Shown: positions 1 to 9,425, numbered from the stretch's first letter. The stretch: 64,000 nucleotides of DNA from Natranaerovirga pectinivora (GCF_004342165.1 NZ_SMAL01000005.1:140167-204166); one strand, 5' to 3'. The notes: generated by a model from the sequence alone, not told the origin. Translations and numbers: made by a program.

Positions 1-219
1 TTTGATTAAATAATCAAATTCTAGAAGCTTTTTTTTTAATTCTAAATCTGATAAAACCACATAATTAATATTGCATTTATGAATTTTATTGATTTCACAC
101 CTTTTCCAAGCTTCTACTGTTACATTTCTTATTGCTGTTTTTTCATTTACAGCCATTTTAAAACTCTCCCAGTTATCCATAGGACTTATTTCAGGCTCTA
201 ACCCTCTTATCAATTGCAT
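1..219 (-). CDS. N-terminal part of an unidentified protein, cut by window edge (possible sigma-54-type activator)
   Basis: The minus strand reads an open frame of 73 codons from an ATG at 219 to the window edge without a stop. A GAGAGGGTG ribosome binding site sits about six bases before the ATG. The visible part contains an 'AWKRCE' stretch near residue 36; a similar 'SW.RC' segment is common near the start of sigma-54-dependent activators of the AcoR type, but no AAA+ or DNA-binding domain is in view, so this assignment is only a guess. The gene transcribes away from the glmS block and out of the window. Confidence 0.5.
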   Translation of the reverse strand, partial: MQLIRGLEPEISPMDNWESFKMAVNEKTAIRNVTVEAWKRCEINKIHKCNINYVVLSDLELKKKLLEFDYLIK

Positions 220-720
220 ATAAACACCCTCTCTTATGTTGTTTTATTATGTATATTCACTGTCATTATACTAACAAAACCTAAACATATCGCCCTATAT
301 ACATCTATATATTATACATATTTCTATTGATCCCTTTATTTATATTATACACTTTTATTACCATATTGTATATTTTTTTCTAGTTATCTTAAGAATACAC
401 ATTAATACACATATTCTTTGTACTATATACCAACAAAAAATTATTATTATATAGGATACTTTAATTAAGCTTTGAGCTATTCAACTGATTTCTAAAGCAG
501 AATATAAAAGAGCATTACACATGTTAAATCTAATGTTGAATCCTATTTAAGATTGTCTATAATTCTTGAAAACATTTTTAGCATTAAAACTTTTAAAAAT
601 ACCCGCCTCCCTATTTTGTGTCTATAGGGGACGGGCTTATTATTTTTTATTTTTTAGTTGGACAATTTTCTTTTAAATATTTTAACCAAGCTACATCTTT
701 TGACTAACATCTTTATTTTT
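220..720. other. Gene-free stretch between the partial gene and glmS
   Basis: About 500 AT-rich bases without a credible reading frame. The only structure I can support is the hairpin at 602-635 that ends the glmM-glmS transcript. The promoter of the partial gene is expected just above 219 but I see no convincing -35/-10 pair. Confidence 0.6.
602..635 (-). terminator. Intrinsic terminator after glmS
   Basis: A GC-rich stem of 12 pairs (CCCGTCCCCTAT against ATAGGGAGGCGGG, one bulged A) with a nine-base loop, followed on the minus strand by a T-rich run (TATTTTTAAAAGTTTT). It lies about 85 bases after the glmS stop. The plus-strand side is also T-rich, so it may work in both directions. Confidence 0.75.
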
Positions 721-2553
721 TTACTCTACTGTAACAGATTTAGCTAAATTCCTTGGCTTATCTACATCATGACCTAACCCTACAGCGATGTAATATGCGA
801 ATATTTGTTGAGGAATGTTTTCTAATATAGATGTTAAATACCAATGAGTCCTTGGCACATAGATTACTTCATCTGCTGTTTTTTCTATTTCTGTATTCCC
901 TTCTAATGCAATAGCCAAAACTTTTGCACCTCTTGCTTTTACTTCTTTTATATTACTAACTGTTTTATCGAACAATTCTTCTTGAGCCAATAACCCAACT
1001 ACTAAGGAACCATCTTCTATTAAAGCAATTGGTCCATGTTTTAATTCTCCTGCTGCATATGGCTCAGCGTGTAAATACGCAATTTCTTTTAGTTTTAGAG
1101 CACCTTCCATTGATACTGCAAAATCTAATCCACGACCAATGTAAAATACATTTTTAGAGTCTTTATATTTGTATGCCAGTTCCTTTATTTTATCAGATTG
1201 CTCTAATATAGTCTCAATCTTTTTAGGGATTGCATATAATTCATCTCTTAATTCTCTAAATTCCTCAACACTTATTTTACCTAACTCCATTGCAATTTTT
1301 ATAGAGATTAGATACATAGCACATAATTGAGCCGAATAGGCTTTTGTTGAAGCAACTGCTATTTCTGGTCCTGCCCAAGTGTATAATACATCATCTGCTT
1401 CTCTAGCAATGGTGGAACCTACTGCGTTGACTATACCGATAACATGAGCTCCAGATTTTTTAGCCATTCTAAGGGCTGCTAATGTATCTGCTGTTTCACC
1501 TGATTGTGATACTACAATCATTAAAGTGTTTTCATCTAAGATTGGATCACGGTATCTAAATTCAGATGCTATTTCAGAAATAACAGGAATTCTAGAAATA
1601 CGTTCTACTAAATATTTTCCAACTAATCCAGTATAGGAAGCTGTTCCACAAGCTACGATATATATTTGATTAATCTTTTCTATGTCTTCTTTTGATAAAC
1701 TGATACCATCTAATAAGATTTCATCTTGATCCAATGGCAATCTTGGAAGCAACGTATCTTTTACAACTCTTGGTTGTTCAAAAATCTCTTTTAACATGAA
1801 GTGATCATAGCCGCCTTTTTCTGCAGCTTCTATATCCCAGTCTACATGGTAGATGTCTCTTTCTAATGGTTCTTTGTCAATATTTAATATTGTCACAGCA
1901 TCTTCTGTAACAATGGCAATTTCCTTATCTTCTAACAAATAAATATCTCTCGTGTATTTTAATATAGCTGGAATATCCGATGCGATATAATTCTCTTCAT
2001 TGCCTAATCCAATAATTAATGGACTGTCTTTTCTAACGGCAATGACTTTATCAGGTTCATTTACGGCTAAAATAGCAAATGCATATGATCCTTCTATTTC
2101 ATCAATGGCACTAATGACAGCATCTAATAAATTATTGCATTTTTTATAATAAAAATCTATTAATTGAACTGCAACTTCTGTATCTGTTTCAGATTTGAAG
2201 GTATAACCTTCTCCTTCTAATCTTTCTTTTAATCTTAGGTAATTCTCTATAATACCATTATGAACCAATGAAATGGTTTCATCTTCATTATAATGAGGAT
2301 GTGCATTTTCATCAGATGGGGCACCATGAGTTGCCCATCTTGTATGACCAATTCCAATACAACCATTTATAGTAGATTCATTTACTTTTTCTTCTAATAT
2401 CTTAAGTCTTCCCTTTGATTTGATTAAATTAAGGGCGTTATTATAAATACATACACCAGCTGAATCATACCCTCTATATTCTAACTTACTTAATCCATCT
2501 ATTAATATAGGTGCTGCTTGAGACTTACCTATATAACCAACAATACCACACAT
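721..2553 (-). CDS. glmS: Glutamine-fructose-6-phosphate aminotransferase (isomerizing) GlmS
   Basis: Makes glucosamine-6-phosphate from fructose-6-phosphate and glutamine, the first step to UDP-GlcNAc for peptidoglycan. The 610-residue length is normal. The N-terminal glutaminase domain begins MCGIVGYIG with Cys2 as nucleophile and shows HTRWATHG and the NGIIENY segment; two SIS sugar-isomerase domains follow (SQSGETADT near residue 350), ending with the conserved DKPRNLAKSVTVE. The gene starts 23 bases after glmM and shares its transcript. In many Firmicutes glmS has its own leader with the glmS ribozyme; here there is no room for one. Regulation therefore probably acts at the glmM promoter or on the enzyme. 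Confidence 0.97.
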   Translation of the reverse strand: MCGIVGYIGKSQAAPILIDGLSKLEYRGYDSAGVCIYNNALNLIKSKGRLKILEEKVNESTINGCIGIGHTRWATHGAPSDENAHPHYNEDETISLVHNGIIENYLRLKERLEGEGYTFKSETDTEVAVQLIDFYYKKCNNLLDAVISAIDEIEGSYAFAILAVNEPDKVIAVRKDSPLIIGLGNEENYIASDIPAILKYTRDIYLLEDKEIAIVTEDAVTILNIDKEPLERDIYHVDWDIEAAEKGGYDHFMLKEIFEQPRVVKDTLLPRLPLDQDEILLDGISLSKEDIEKINQIYIVACGTASYTGLVGKYLVERISRIPVISEIASEFRYRDPILDENTLMIVVSQSGETADTLAALRMAKKSGAHVIGIVNAVGSTIAREADDVLYTWAGPEIAVASTKAYSAQLCAMYLISIKIAMELGKISVEEFRELRDELYAIPKKIETILEQSDKIKELAYKYKDSKNVFYIGRGLDFAVSMEGALKLKEIAYLHAEPYAAGELKHGPIALIEDGSLVVGLLAQEELFDKTVSNIKEVKARGAKVLAIALEGNTEIEKTADEVIYVPRTHWYLTSILENIPQQIFAYYIAVGLGHDVDKPRNLAKSVTVE

Positions 2554-2576
2554 ATCCTTATCTCTCCTCTGATTTT

Positions 2577-3926
2577 CTAATTTAATCTTGACTCTATTAA
2601 ATTTGCTAATGTTTCTGCCTCTTTTTGTAACACGTCTTTGTCTTTGCCTTCAATCATTACTCGAACTAAAGGCTCCGTTCCTGAAGGACGAATCAATACT
2701 CTTCCTTCTCCAGCGAATTTTTCTTCTAATCCTTCAATTGCTTTTTTAATAACTTCATCTTTTATGTAGTCATTTATTTTACTACTATTTACTTTTGCAT
2801 TCACCAATACTTGAGGCAATACAGTCATTACCTTAGCAAGCTCAGATGCTTTTTGTCCTTTTCTTTTTAACACTTCTAATAAGTGAAGTGCTGCTATTAG
2901 ACCATCTCCTGTTGTATTGTAATCCAAGCATATTATGTGACCTGATTGTTCTCCACCAAGGTTATATCCTTTTTCTACCATTTCTTCAAGAACATATCTA
3001 TCTCCAACTTTTGTTTGTTCGATATTTATACCATTTTCTTTACCCATTAGACCTAGACCAATATTACTCATAACAGTAGCAACAATTGTATCTTTCTTTA
3101 GCTTCTTTTGCTCTTTCATGTGAAGCCCACAAATAGCCATAATCTGATCACCGTCAATGATCTTACCTTCTTCATCTACTGCTAGACATCGGTCAGCATC
3201 TCCATCAAAGGCAATCCCAATATCTGCACCTAATTGCTTCACATAATTTTGCAAATCTTCCATATGGGTAGAACCACAGTTTTTATTAATGTTTTTTCCA
3301 TCTGGTTCATTATGGATGATATATACTTCTGCGCCTAATTGAGTTAATGTTTCTGGTGCCGAAACATAAGATGCCCCATTGGCACAATCTATAGCTACTT
3401 TTATTCCAGATAAATCTATATCAATTAAACCTTTTACATAGTTTATATAGTCTTCTATACTTTCTCTTCTATGTTTTACTCTTCCTACACCTGTACCAGT
3501 AGGAAGCTCTATGGTCTCTTTATTATCAAGTATAATGCCTTCTATCTCTTCTTCTAAAGCATCAGATAACTTATACCCTTTATCATTAAAAAATTTAATA
3601 CCATTATATTCAACAGGATTATGTGATGCTGAAATCACAACGCCTGCATCTGCTTTATATTGTCTTGTTAAGTAGGCAACAGCTGGCGTTGGCACTACCC
3701 CTATGGATATTGCATCTGCTCCTACAGAACATATTCCTGCTATTAAAGCTGATGTAAGCATTTCTCCTGAAATTCTAGTATCCCTTCCAACTATAATTGT
3801 AGGTTTATGCTTCTTTTCTTTTGTAAGTACATATGCTCCTGCCTGACCAAGCTTAAAAGCCAACTCTACAGTAAGGTCTTGGTTTGCAATGCCACGTACA
3901 CCATCAGTTCCAAATAATCTCCCCAT
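2577..3926 (-). CDS. glmM: Phosphoglucosamine mutase GlmM
   Basis: Converts glucosamine-6-phosphate to glucosamine-1-phosphate in the cytoplasm. The 449-residue protein has the four-domain alpha-D-phosphohexomutase layout: [12 protein letters not shown] at the start, the active-site serine loop ISASHNP with Ser101, the metal loop DGDADR near residue 242, the sugar-binding GGEQSGH and the C-terminal phosphate-binding [12 protein letters not shown]. It is first in a two-gene unit with glmS and has its own promoter at 3986-4014, separated from cdaR by a terminator, although the cdaA-cdaR-glmM order common in Firmicutes is kept. CdaR and GlmM are known partners that modulate CdaA elsewhere, so the neighbourhood is functional. 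Confidence 0.97.
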   Translation of the reverse strand: MGRLFGTDGVRGIANQDLTVELAFKLGQAGAYVLTKEKKHKPTIIVGRDTRISGEMLTSALIAGICSVGADAISIGVVPTPAVAYLTRQYKADAGVVISASHNPVEYNGIKFFNDKGYKLSDALEEEIEGIILDNKETIELPTGTGVGRVKHRRESIEDYINYVKGLIDIDLSGIKVAIDCANGASYVSAPETLTQLGAEVYIIHNEPDGKNINKNCGSTHMEDLQNYVKQLGADIGIAFDGDADRCLAVDEEGKIIDGDQIMAICGLHMKEQKKLKKDTIVATVMSNIGLGLMGKENGINIEQTKVGDRYVLEEMVEKGYNLGGEQSGHIICLDYNTTGDGLIAALHLLEVLKRKGQKASELAKVMTVLPQVLVNAKVNSSKINDYIKDEVIKKAIEGLEEKFAGEGRVLIRPSGTEPLVRVMIEGKDKDVLQKEAETLANLIESRLN

Positions 3927-3985
3927 TATGTCACCATCCTAATTTTTTAATCTTATTCATCCTTTTTCTATATGTAAACAAATTG

Positions 3986-4014
3986 ATTATAACACCCAAA
4001 ATTAGGTTTTTCAA
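3986..4014 (-). promoter_or_regulatory. Sigma-A type promoter of glmM-glmS
   Basis: On the minus strand TTGAAA (4009-4014), a 17-base spacer and a perfect TATAAT (3986-3991). Predicted start near 3979 gives a leader of about 50 bases, too short for a metabolite riboswitch. It lies downstream of the cdaR terminator, so glmM-glmS can be expressed apart from cdaA-cdaR. Confidence 0.7.
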
Positions 4015-4153
4015 TCAATTGGATGCATTTAACTATACAACTTTGTGCATTGGTATATACAACTTATGAACTTGTATGTATCTAGTATCATTTTATGCCA
4101 TTGCCTACCTTTTGGTAGCTTGTAATATAGTTGAAAAATTTCTGTTTATGCAT

Positions 4154-4189
4154 AATTAAAGCCTTATACAAGTGTATAAGGCTTTAATT
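4154..4189 (-). terminator. Intrinsic terminator after cdaR
   Basis: A perfect 17-base-pair inverted repeat (AATTAAAGCCTTATACA and its complement) with a two-base loop, touching the cdaR stop codon. The minus-strand tail is only moderately T-rich, so termination may be partial. Confidence 0.65.
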
Positions 4190-5454
4190 TAGGTATTATT
4201 ATCTGTTCTTATTGACTCATCACCAATACCTTCTTCATTCTCTATTTCTAATTCAATGTCCACCATAGGCATTGGACCAATTATAGTCACACCCCTTGGA
4301 AGTACTACTTCAACAGGTATGGTATGTCTCCCTGGCTCTAAATCTCTAAGATCAATCCTTGTAATAATATTTTCTTTGGTAATTGTCCTTACTAAAGATT
4401 CTCTTCCAGCAATTCTTATATTAATATTTTCTTGTGTTAAATATCTAAATCTTAATTCTCTTGGCAATGATTTAACATCTAAGTTATTAATATCAATAGA
4501 GATATCTTTTTCAATAGAGCTTTCAATTCCAACTCTAACCGTTATCTCATCAGGTGAAGCATGTAATCTAATATTTTCAGGTAAATATTCTTTAATACTA
4601 ATAGTAAATTCTGTGTCTTCTGTATAATCACTTATATCTATTGGTGGTATTACAATACTACTGATAGCATCTACTTGAGCTTCTCTACCAGCTATTCTTA
4701 TACTTGTTGGACTATAATTAAACCCAGTTAGAACATAGCCTTCTGGCGGTTCTCCAACTGTTTCCATTCTTATTGGCACCGTTCTTTCCTTGTCAATATT
4801 AACAGTCACTTTTACAGTTGTGTTTAGGGTAACTTTTGAGACTTCATTTCCATGACTATCTAGTATGTAAGGCGTCGCATCTAAGATTATATCCCTTACA
4901 TTGTTAGCATCAATTTCAACAGGGACAACAACGGATTTTATTCTATTGATTTGAGATTCAGGTCCTGTTATTTGTACAATATTCGGTTCTACTGTTACAT
5001 TTCCAATAACATAAGGTGCATTTGGTGTTCCAATTATCTGATATTGTACACCCGCCTGAATAGGTCGTATATCTTCCACATTAACCAAAAGATTTTGCGG
5101 TTCCCATCTTACAACTTCAACTGGCTTAGTTCGATTAACCTCCACTTCTATAGGCACACTATTAGTAATAGATAACATTCTCATATCCGCTACAGCTCTT
5201 ATATCTTCAGGTCTTAAGTTATCTATTACTGATCTTTTACCTTCAACCCTTACTGTAATGGTTTCACCTTTTATAACTTCATAGGCTTTATTATTAGCAG
5301 TTATAGATTCATCAAATCTTAACTGAACAGTAATATCCCGTATTTCATCTGTTGTCCAAGGGTCTTCCACATTAATTACTACTAACCATAGTAAAATTGC
5401 CAAAACCACTGATACAATTTTCCACATAAGATTTCTAGTTAGTACTCTTTTCAT
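4189..5454 (-). CDS. cdaR: CdaA regulatory protein CdaR (YbbR-domain protein)
   Basis: Membrane-anchored regulator of the diadenylate cyclase CdaA. From the chosen ATG the protein has about 421 residues: a short basic start, one transmembrane helix (WKIVSVVLAILLWLVVIN) and then a long extracytoplasmic part with four YbbR-type beta domains. The recurring element is a 'V.V...I.I.G....I..I' segment, for example VQITGPESQINRIKSVVVP and IRIAGREAQVDAISSIVIP. The frame is open upstream to 5493, but AAGGG lies about 12 bases before the ATG at 5454, giving a 20-base overlap with cdaA and probable translational coupling. Confidence 0.9.
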   Translation of the reverse strand: MKRVLTRNLMWKIVSVVLAILLWLVVINVEDPWTTDEIRDITVQLRFDESITANNKAYEVIKGETITVRVEGKRSVIDNLRPEDIRAVADMRMLSITNSVPIEVEVNRTKPVEVVRWEPQNLLVNVEDIRPIQAGVQYQIIGTPNAPYVIGNVTVEPNIVQITGPESQINRIKSVVVPVEIDANNVRDIILDATPYILDSHGNEVSKVTLNTTVKVTVNIDKERTVPIRMETVGEPPEGYVLTGFNYSPTSIRIAGREAQVDAISSIVIPPIDISDYTEDTEFTISIKEYLPENIRLHASPDEITVRVGIESSIEKDISIDINNLDVKSLPRELRFRYLTQENINIRIAGRESLVRTITKENIITRIDLRDLEPGRHTIPVEVVLPRGVTIIGPMPMVDIELEIENEEGIGDESIRTDNNT

Positions 5455-6319
5455 TTTTCTGTCTACCCTTCCATAACTTAAATTTCTTAACATCTATGGA
5501 TTTCTTTTGAATGTATTGTAGCTTATTTTTCAGATATTCTCCATTTACATTTCTAATTAAGTTACCACCAATAGAAATAGAAACTTTTCCTGTTTCTTCA
5601 GATACAATAATTGTTATTGAGTCAGACACTTCACTAATACCCAAAGCAGCACGATGTCGAGTACCTAATTCTTTACTTAGTTTCATATTATCTGATAAAG
5701 GCAAATAACAAGTAGCGGCAACAATTCTATTGTTTCTTATAATAATAGCACCATCATGTAAAGGTGTATTATGCTCAAATATATTCATAAGTATTTGGCT
5801 GGTTACAACTGCGTCAACTGGGATGCCTGTTCTTTCGTATTCTGTTAATTTAATATCTTGTTCTACTACAATTAAAGCACCTGTTTTCGTCCCTGCTAAT
5901 TCATAAACTGCTTTTATTAATTCATCTATTGTAAAGTTAGAAAATCTTTCACCTTTGTCTTTTTGATCTTCGAATTGAACGATTGATGCTAGAAAATTCC
6001 TCTGCCCTAATTGTTCTAAAGCTCTTCTCAGCTCTGGTTGAAATACAATCAAAATAGCTATAATCCCTACATTAATGGTATTTGCAAATATCCAAAGTAT
6101 GGTATTAAGTCTAAAAACTGATGCTATAGTTGCTACAAGAAATAAAACAATAATACCTTTGAATAACATCCAAGCTCTAGTATCTTTTATTAATTTAATT
6201 AAATGATAAATAATAAATGAAATTATAATAATTTCAATTATATCAGTCATATTAACTTTTGGTATGGTAAAAAGTCTTGAGAGCCTATCACCGTCTAAAA
6301 ATCTAGTAAACTGATTCAA
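5435..6319 (-). CDS. cdaA: Diadenylate cyclase CdaA (c-di-AMP synthase)
   Basis: Makes cyclic di-AMP from two ATP at the membrane. Three transmembrane helices fill the first 95 residues, then the DAC (DisA_N) domain shows both signature motifs: DGA in LHDGAII (about residues 189-191) and RHRAA (about 221-225). The likely start is the TTG at 6319: an AGGTG ribosome binding site seven bases before it overlaps the first codons of the longer ATG frame that begins at 6334. A TATAAT-like box at 6478-6483 could be the promoter but its -35 is poor. c-di-AMP controls potassium uptake in Firmicutes, and a KtrAB-type system is encoded at 32094-34161. Confidence 0.95.
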   Translation of the reverse strand: MNQFTRFLDGDRLSRLFTIPKVNMTDIIEIIIISFIIYHLIKLIKDTRAWMLFKGIIVLFLVATIASVFRLNTILWIFANTINVGIIAILIVFQPELRRALEQLGQRNFLASIVQFEDQKDKGERFSNFTIDELIKAVYELAGTKTGALIVVEQDIKLTEYERTGIPVDAVVTSQILMNIFEHNTPLHDGAIIIRNNRIVAATCYLPLSDNMKLSKELGTRHRAALGISEVSDSITIIVSEETGKVSISIGGNLIRNVNGEYLKNKLQYIQKKSIDVKKFKLWKGRQKNEKSTN

Positions 6320-6627
6320 TAAAATACACCTCATTTAGCAACTATATTATAAAAACATAAGTTATTATTCTTATTATCCTATGTAAATTTTATTCTAACT
6401 ATAATAAATTTAAAGTTTATCTTTACTTTAGTGCTTTTTTCTACTCCATTTTTACTAATGTTTATTATTATAATTTTATTATACCATTTTTTTGAGAAAT
6501 GAGAATACATTTTAATAAAAACCTTAATACTTTTTATAAATTTTAGTCCTTTTGTACTATTTGAAAAATTTGTAGAAAAAGCAATTATTAAGTCACGTAT
6601 GATTTCCCTAATAATTGCTTAGATTTT
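6320..6627. other. Intergenic region upstream of cdaA
   Basis: About 300 AT-rich bases. It holds the terminator hairpin of the upstream membrane-protein pair (6579-6620) and a TATAAT on the minus strand at 6478-6483 that may serve cdaA. I see no riboswitch or small gene. Confidence 0.5.
6579..6620 (-). terminator. Intrinsic terminator after the 6628-7980 membrane-protein pair
   Basis: A 12-base-pair stem AAGCAATTATTA / TAATAATTGCTT with an 18-base loop, followed on the minus strand by TTTTT. It lies eight bases after the stop codon of the membrane protein. Confidence 0.75.
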
Positions 6628-7560
6628 TTATTTTATTCTTTTAATTTTTCTTTCAGGTGTTGAAATTTTTATCTTTGGAATAGCTTTTACATAGTAATAG
6701 TAATCATCATCTTCATACTGAATTTTTTCTGTTCTATTGTAGTCAATTATACATTTAAAGAATTGTATTATAACTAATATAAAAGCAGCTAAAATACTTC
6801 TCCAAATGATTCCACCTACACTTAAGTTCAGGTTTAGTGTTAAATTACCAATTATGAATAGTATTATATTTAATAATGATACTGCCCCAATGGTAATATA
6901 CCAAACATAATTTATTGAAAGTCTACTTATAATATATGTAGCTACTACAATTATAGCAAAAACAATAATAGTAAATAACATCTCTCGATCTGAAAAAACA
7001 GTATTTACAATTTCTTTGTACATAGCCATTATAACACTTGGCATCTCAACCCAATCATCAGAATGCAATCTTATTATGCTGTCTATGGATAATGCAAAAT
7101 AATGCATTATTATTCCAAATGTGATTGGAATAATGGTAATTGGTGTAAAGAATAATCCAGCGAATATTGGTACTCCATATATTAAGTTAGAAGAAAACAA
7201 CAAAGGAACCGCTAATATAAAATACCCCATTTTAGGAAATAAACTTATATACATAAAGTATAATGCAATTAGCAAAACACCTACTATTAGTGCTGCTTCT
7301 ATAGAGGCAAAAGCAATGTGAGTTGTCACTAATAATCCCAATATAAATATTACCCACTTACCTGGTAACAACGTTAATACAATACTTAATGCAATATTTA
7401 CTAATCCTCTATTTAAAACTGTTGCATATCCAAGAGCTTCATTCATTTTAGTAAGTATCATTAGAATTAATATAAATTTTAAAAATGTAAGTATTTGCTT
7501 CTCGAATCTTTTAAAATATATAATAAGTATTTCCCTAATCTCCAAAAGTTTAGTTAGCAT
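6628..7560 (-). CDS. Conserved-looking polytopic membrane protein, function unknown
   Basis: I do not recognise this 310-residue protein. After about 30 mostly cytoplasmic residues it has roughly eight strongly hydrophobic helices, then a charged cytoplasmic tail with an acidic-tyrosine patch (YEDDDYYYY) followed by a very basic end (PERKIKRIK). No ATP-binding, transporter or enzymatic motif is visible. It is 24 bases after the small membrane protein at 7585-7980 and shares its transcript and terminator. The pair lies just upstream of cdaA but is separated from it by the terminator. A transport or membrane-scaffold role is possible but unsupported. Confidence 0.7.
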   Translation of the reverse strand: MLTKLLEIREILIIYFKRFEKQILTFLKFILILMILTKMNEALGYATVLNRGLVNIALSIVLTLLPGKWVIFILGLLVTTHIAFASIEAALIVGVLLIALYFMYISLFPKMGYFILAVPLLFSSNLIYGVPIFAGLFFTPITIIPITFGIIMHYFALSIDSIIRLHSDDWVEMPSVIMAMYKEIVNTVFSDREMLFTIIVFAIIVVATYIISRLSINYVWYITIGAVSLLNIILFIIGNLTLNLNLSVGGIIWRSILAAFILVIIQFFKCIIDYNRTEKIQYEDDDYYYYVKAIPKIKISTPERKIKRIK

Positions 7561-7584
7561 TTGCTAAGTCCCTCCTAATAGTTG

Positions 7585-7980
7585 TTACTCATCCTTTATT
7601 TTATTTATTTTCTCAATAAGTTTTTTGTATCCAGATAATCTAGCCTGAGCCTCTTTGTATCTTTGAGAATAAATCCTAGTAGATAATACTGAATATACAA
7701 GTATTAACACCAAATATAAAACCCCATAAGTAATACCTAACTTAATAAAATCAATATTTGTTCTTTCCTCAACAAATACAAAAAGTTCTAATACAGCATG
7801 CCCACCAAAAAGCATCATAAGCGCAATTGTTATGCCGATTCTAGTTTTCATATTGTTAATTAATATATAATCGTGTTTAAAATAATCATTAATACGAAAA
7901 TCTTCTTTGCCTATATTCTTCTCATATATTGCTAATTTAGTCATTATCTTAATTTTTTCTTCACTTAGCATATATTTCAC
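7585..7980 (-). CDS. Small two-helix membrane protein with coiled-coil end, function unknown
   Basis: A 131-residue protein with a charged N-terminal half (EEKIKIMTKLAIYEKNIGK), two transmembrane helices (about residues 46-68 and 78-100) and a basic, probably helical tail (RYKEAQARLSGYKKLIEKI). Not recognised. It is the first gene of the pair with the polytopic protein at 6628-7560. Upstream of it lies hairpin repeat A, whose end comes 11 bases before the start codon, so any promoter must lie in or beyond the repeats. An AGGTG ribosome binding site is close to the ATG (second ATG, four codons in, is a weaker choice). Confidence 0.65.
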   Translation of the reverse strand: MKYMLSEEKIKIMTKLAIYEKNIGKEDFRINDYFKHDYILINNMKTRIGITIALMMLFGGHAVLELFVFVEERTNIDFIKLGITYGVLYLVLILVYSVLSTRIYSQRYKEAQARLSGYKKLIEKINKIKDE

Positions 7981-7990
7981 CTCGAAGTAT

Positions 7991-8092
7991 TTAATATGAA
8001 AGTTTAATCTGCAAACTTGCTTGCAAGGATTTGGAGATTAAACTTTCATTGAAACCTTGTGCCTGAAGCAAAGCGGAAGGCATGTTGCAAGG
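7991..8092 (+). repeat. Paired-hairpin repeat, copy A
   Basis: Starts TTAATATGAAAG. First hairpin has a perfect 13-base arm GAAAGTTTAATCT / AGATTAAACTTTC around the family core CTTGCTTGCAAGGA. The second hairpin (AACCTTG / CAAGGTT with inner TGCCT / AGGCA) differs in sequence from that of the other copies but folds too. It is joined head to tail to copy B. Confidence 0.8.
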
Positions 8093-8195
8093 TTAATATG
8101 AAAATGTAATCTGCAAATTTGCTTGCAAGGATTTGGAGATTAAACTTTCAACGAAACTTGTGGCTCTTGGGAAGTAAGAGTCATAAGTTGAGTTA
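8093..8195 (+). repeat. Paired-hairpin repeat, copy B
   Basis: Same family as copy A. The first hairpin is slightly decayed (left arm GAAAATGTAATCT has two changes against the right arm). The second hairpin CTTGTGGCTCTT / AAGAGTCATAAG pairs over 12 positions including G-T wobbles. It ends with TTGAGTTA, and the last TTA is the complement of the stop codon of the lipoprotein gene at 8193-9425. Confidence 0.8.
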
Positions 8196-9425
8196 ATTTC
8201 CATTAGGTAGTAGTCCATCCCTAACTGCATCATAGTTACTTCTTGCATTCCAAAGTAACCACTCTTCCAAACCAGCATCATATACCCCTTGAATTTGCTC
8301 TCTTAATTCTGGTCCTCTATAAACTCTAAAATGAGGCGCTCTTAAATAAGTTGCTGTAAATGCTTGTAGCCATGGACGAACAATGGGCCTTGGATCACCT
8401 TCATCCATAGTATCTAATACTTGATTGGAATTCATCATCGATCCATAAAGAATTTCATATGGGAACCAGTCAGGATGAATATCTCTAGGCGTTCCATAAT
8501 ACCCTCCAAAACCATAATGGGATGGGTATACCATAGGGGATATTACATCTAATCTTTTGCTCATTTCAATATAATCTTGACCTAATGTATTGGCATCCCT
8601 TTGACTATGAAATACAATACCAAATACATCAGCAGATATAATTACATTATACGATTCTAGTTCTTCTCTTGCATAGTCTAAAAATTCTGCAATGACTTCC
8701 GTTCTCTTTACCTCTTCTGAATCATACCCTAAATCAGCATTAAGCAATGTACTAGTTGCTTCAAAACGAATATAATCAAACTGTATTTCTTTGAATCCAA
8801 CTTTTGCAGCTTCCTTACAAATATCTATAATATACTCCCATGAATCCCTATTGTAAGGATTTACCCAAGCTACATTTTTGTAGTACCATAAACTTCCATC
8901 TGGATTTTTGATTGCAAAGTCTTTCATGTTATGGGCTAAGTAATTGTCTTTAAAAACTACAATACGGGCTATTGGAAATATGTTATTATCATATAATTGA
9001 TCCATTACACTATTTATGTTTCTAATTATATTTCTATCTGTATTTAATTCATTTACCAAAGGCACATCTACTTTGAAAGTAACAAATCCATCATCATTTT
9101 TAACATCAATAACAAAAGAGTTGATTTCAGTTTCATTTGCTAATTGTATTAAATTATCCAATGATTGTTGACTTCCAGCAGTATGACCACTAACATAAAT
9201 ACCTTTTACTTTAACTGGTTCAAAGTATTGATTATGATTAACATTTGGCACCTCTTCATAATAAGAAAAGTCAACTATGTACTCATAATCTATCTTTTCT
9301 TTTCCCTTATCTTCATTTGGTAATTGTGAATCATCCCCCTTAGCATCACATGCTACTAAAATTATAGTAACTAATACTAATACCAATAAAAACAATTTGT
9401 TTTTCATGTTATTATTTTTCCCCAT
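8193..9425 (-). CDS. Putative glycoside hydrolase lipoprotein (DUF4015/GHL10-like TIM barrel)
   Basis: A secreted lipoprotein: hydrophobic signal peptide with lipobox LVAC, then a low-complexity acidic linker, then a barrel domain of about 330 residues. The segments KGIYVSGHTAG, SFVIDVKNDDG, FPIARIVVFKD, EIQFDYIRFE and ISADVFGIVF, with MVYPSHY, match the putative glycosyl hydrolase family DUF4015; the paired acidic residues in these strands are the likely catalytic ones by analogy. Substrate unknown, probably a cell-wall or extracellular glycan. Start: AGAAGGTG lies six to seven bases before the ATG at 9425, and a GTG frame start at 9434 is part of that site. The stop codon is inside repeat copy B. 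Confidence 0.85.
   Translation of the reverse strand: MGKNNNMKNKLFLLVLVLVTIILVACDAKGDDSQLPNEDKGKEKIDYEYIVDFSYYEEVPNVNHNQYFEPVKVKGIYVSGHTAGSQQSLDNLIQLANETEINSFVIDVKNDDGFVTFKVDVPLVNELNTDRNIIRNINSVMDQLYDNNIFPIARIVVFKDNYLAHNMKDFAIKNPDGSLWYYKNVAWVNPYNRDSWEYIIDICKEAAKVGFKEIQFDYIRFEATSTLLNADLGYDSEEVKRTEVIAEFLDYAREELESYNVIISADVFGIVFHSQRDANTLGQDYIEMSKRLDVISPMVYPSHYGFGGYYGTPRDIHPDWFPYEILYGSMMNSNQVLDTMDEGDPRPIVRPWLQAFTATYLRAPHFRVYRGPELREQIQGVYDAGLEEWLLWNARSNYDAVRDGLLPNGN

Noticed and set aside
2554..2576. glmS ribozyme before glmS
   Set aside because: Only 23 bases are available and they contain just the ribosome binding site.
8093..8281. 62-codon frame across repeat B on the minus strand
   Set aside because: It runs out of phase over the lipoprotein gene end and the repeat; no ribosome binding site.
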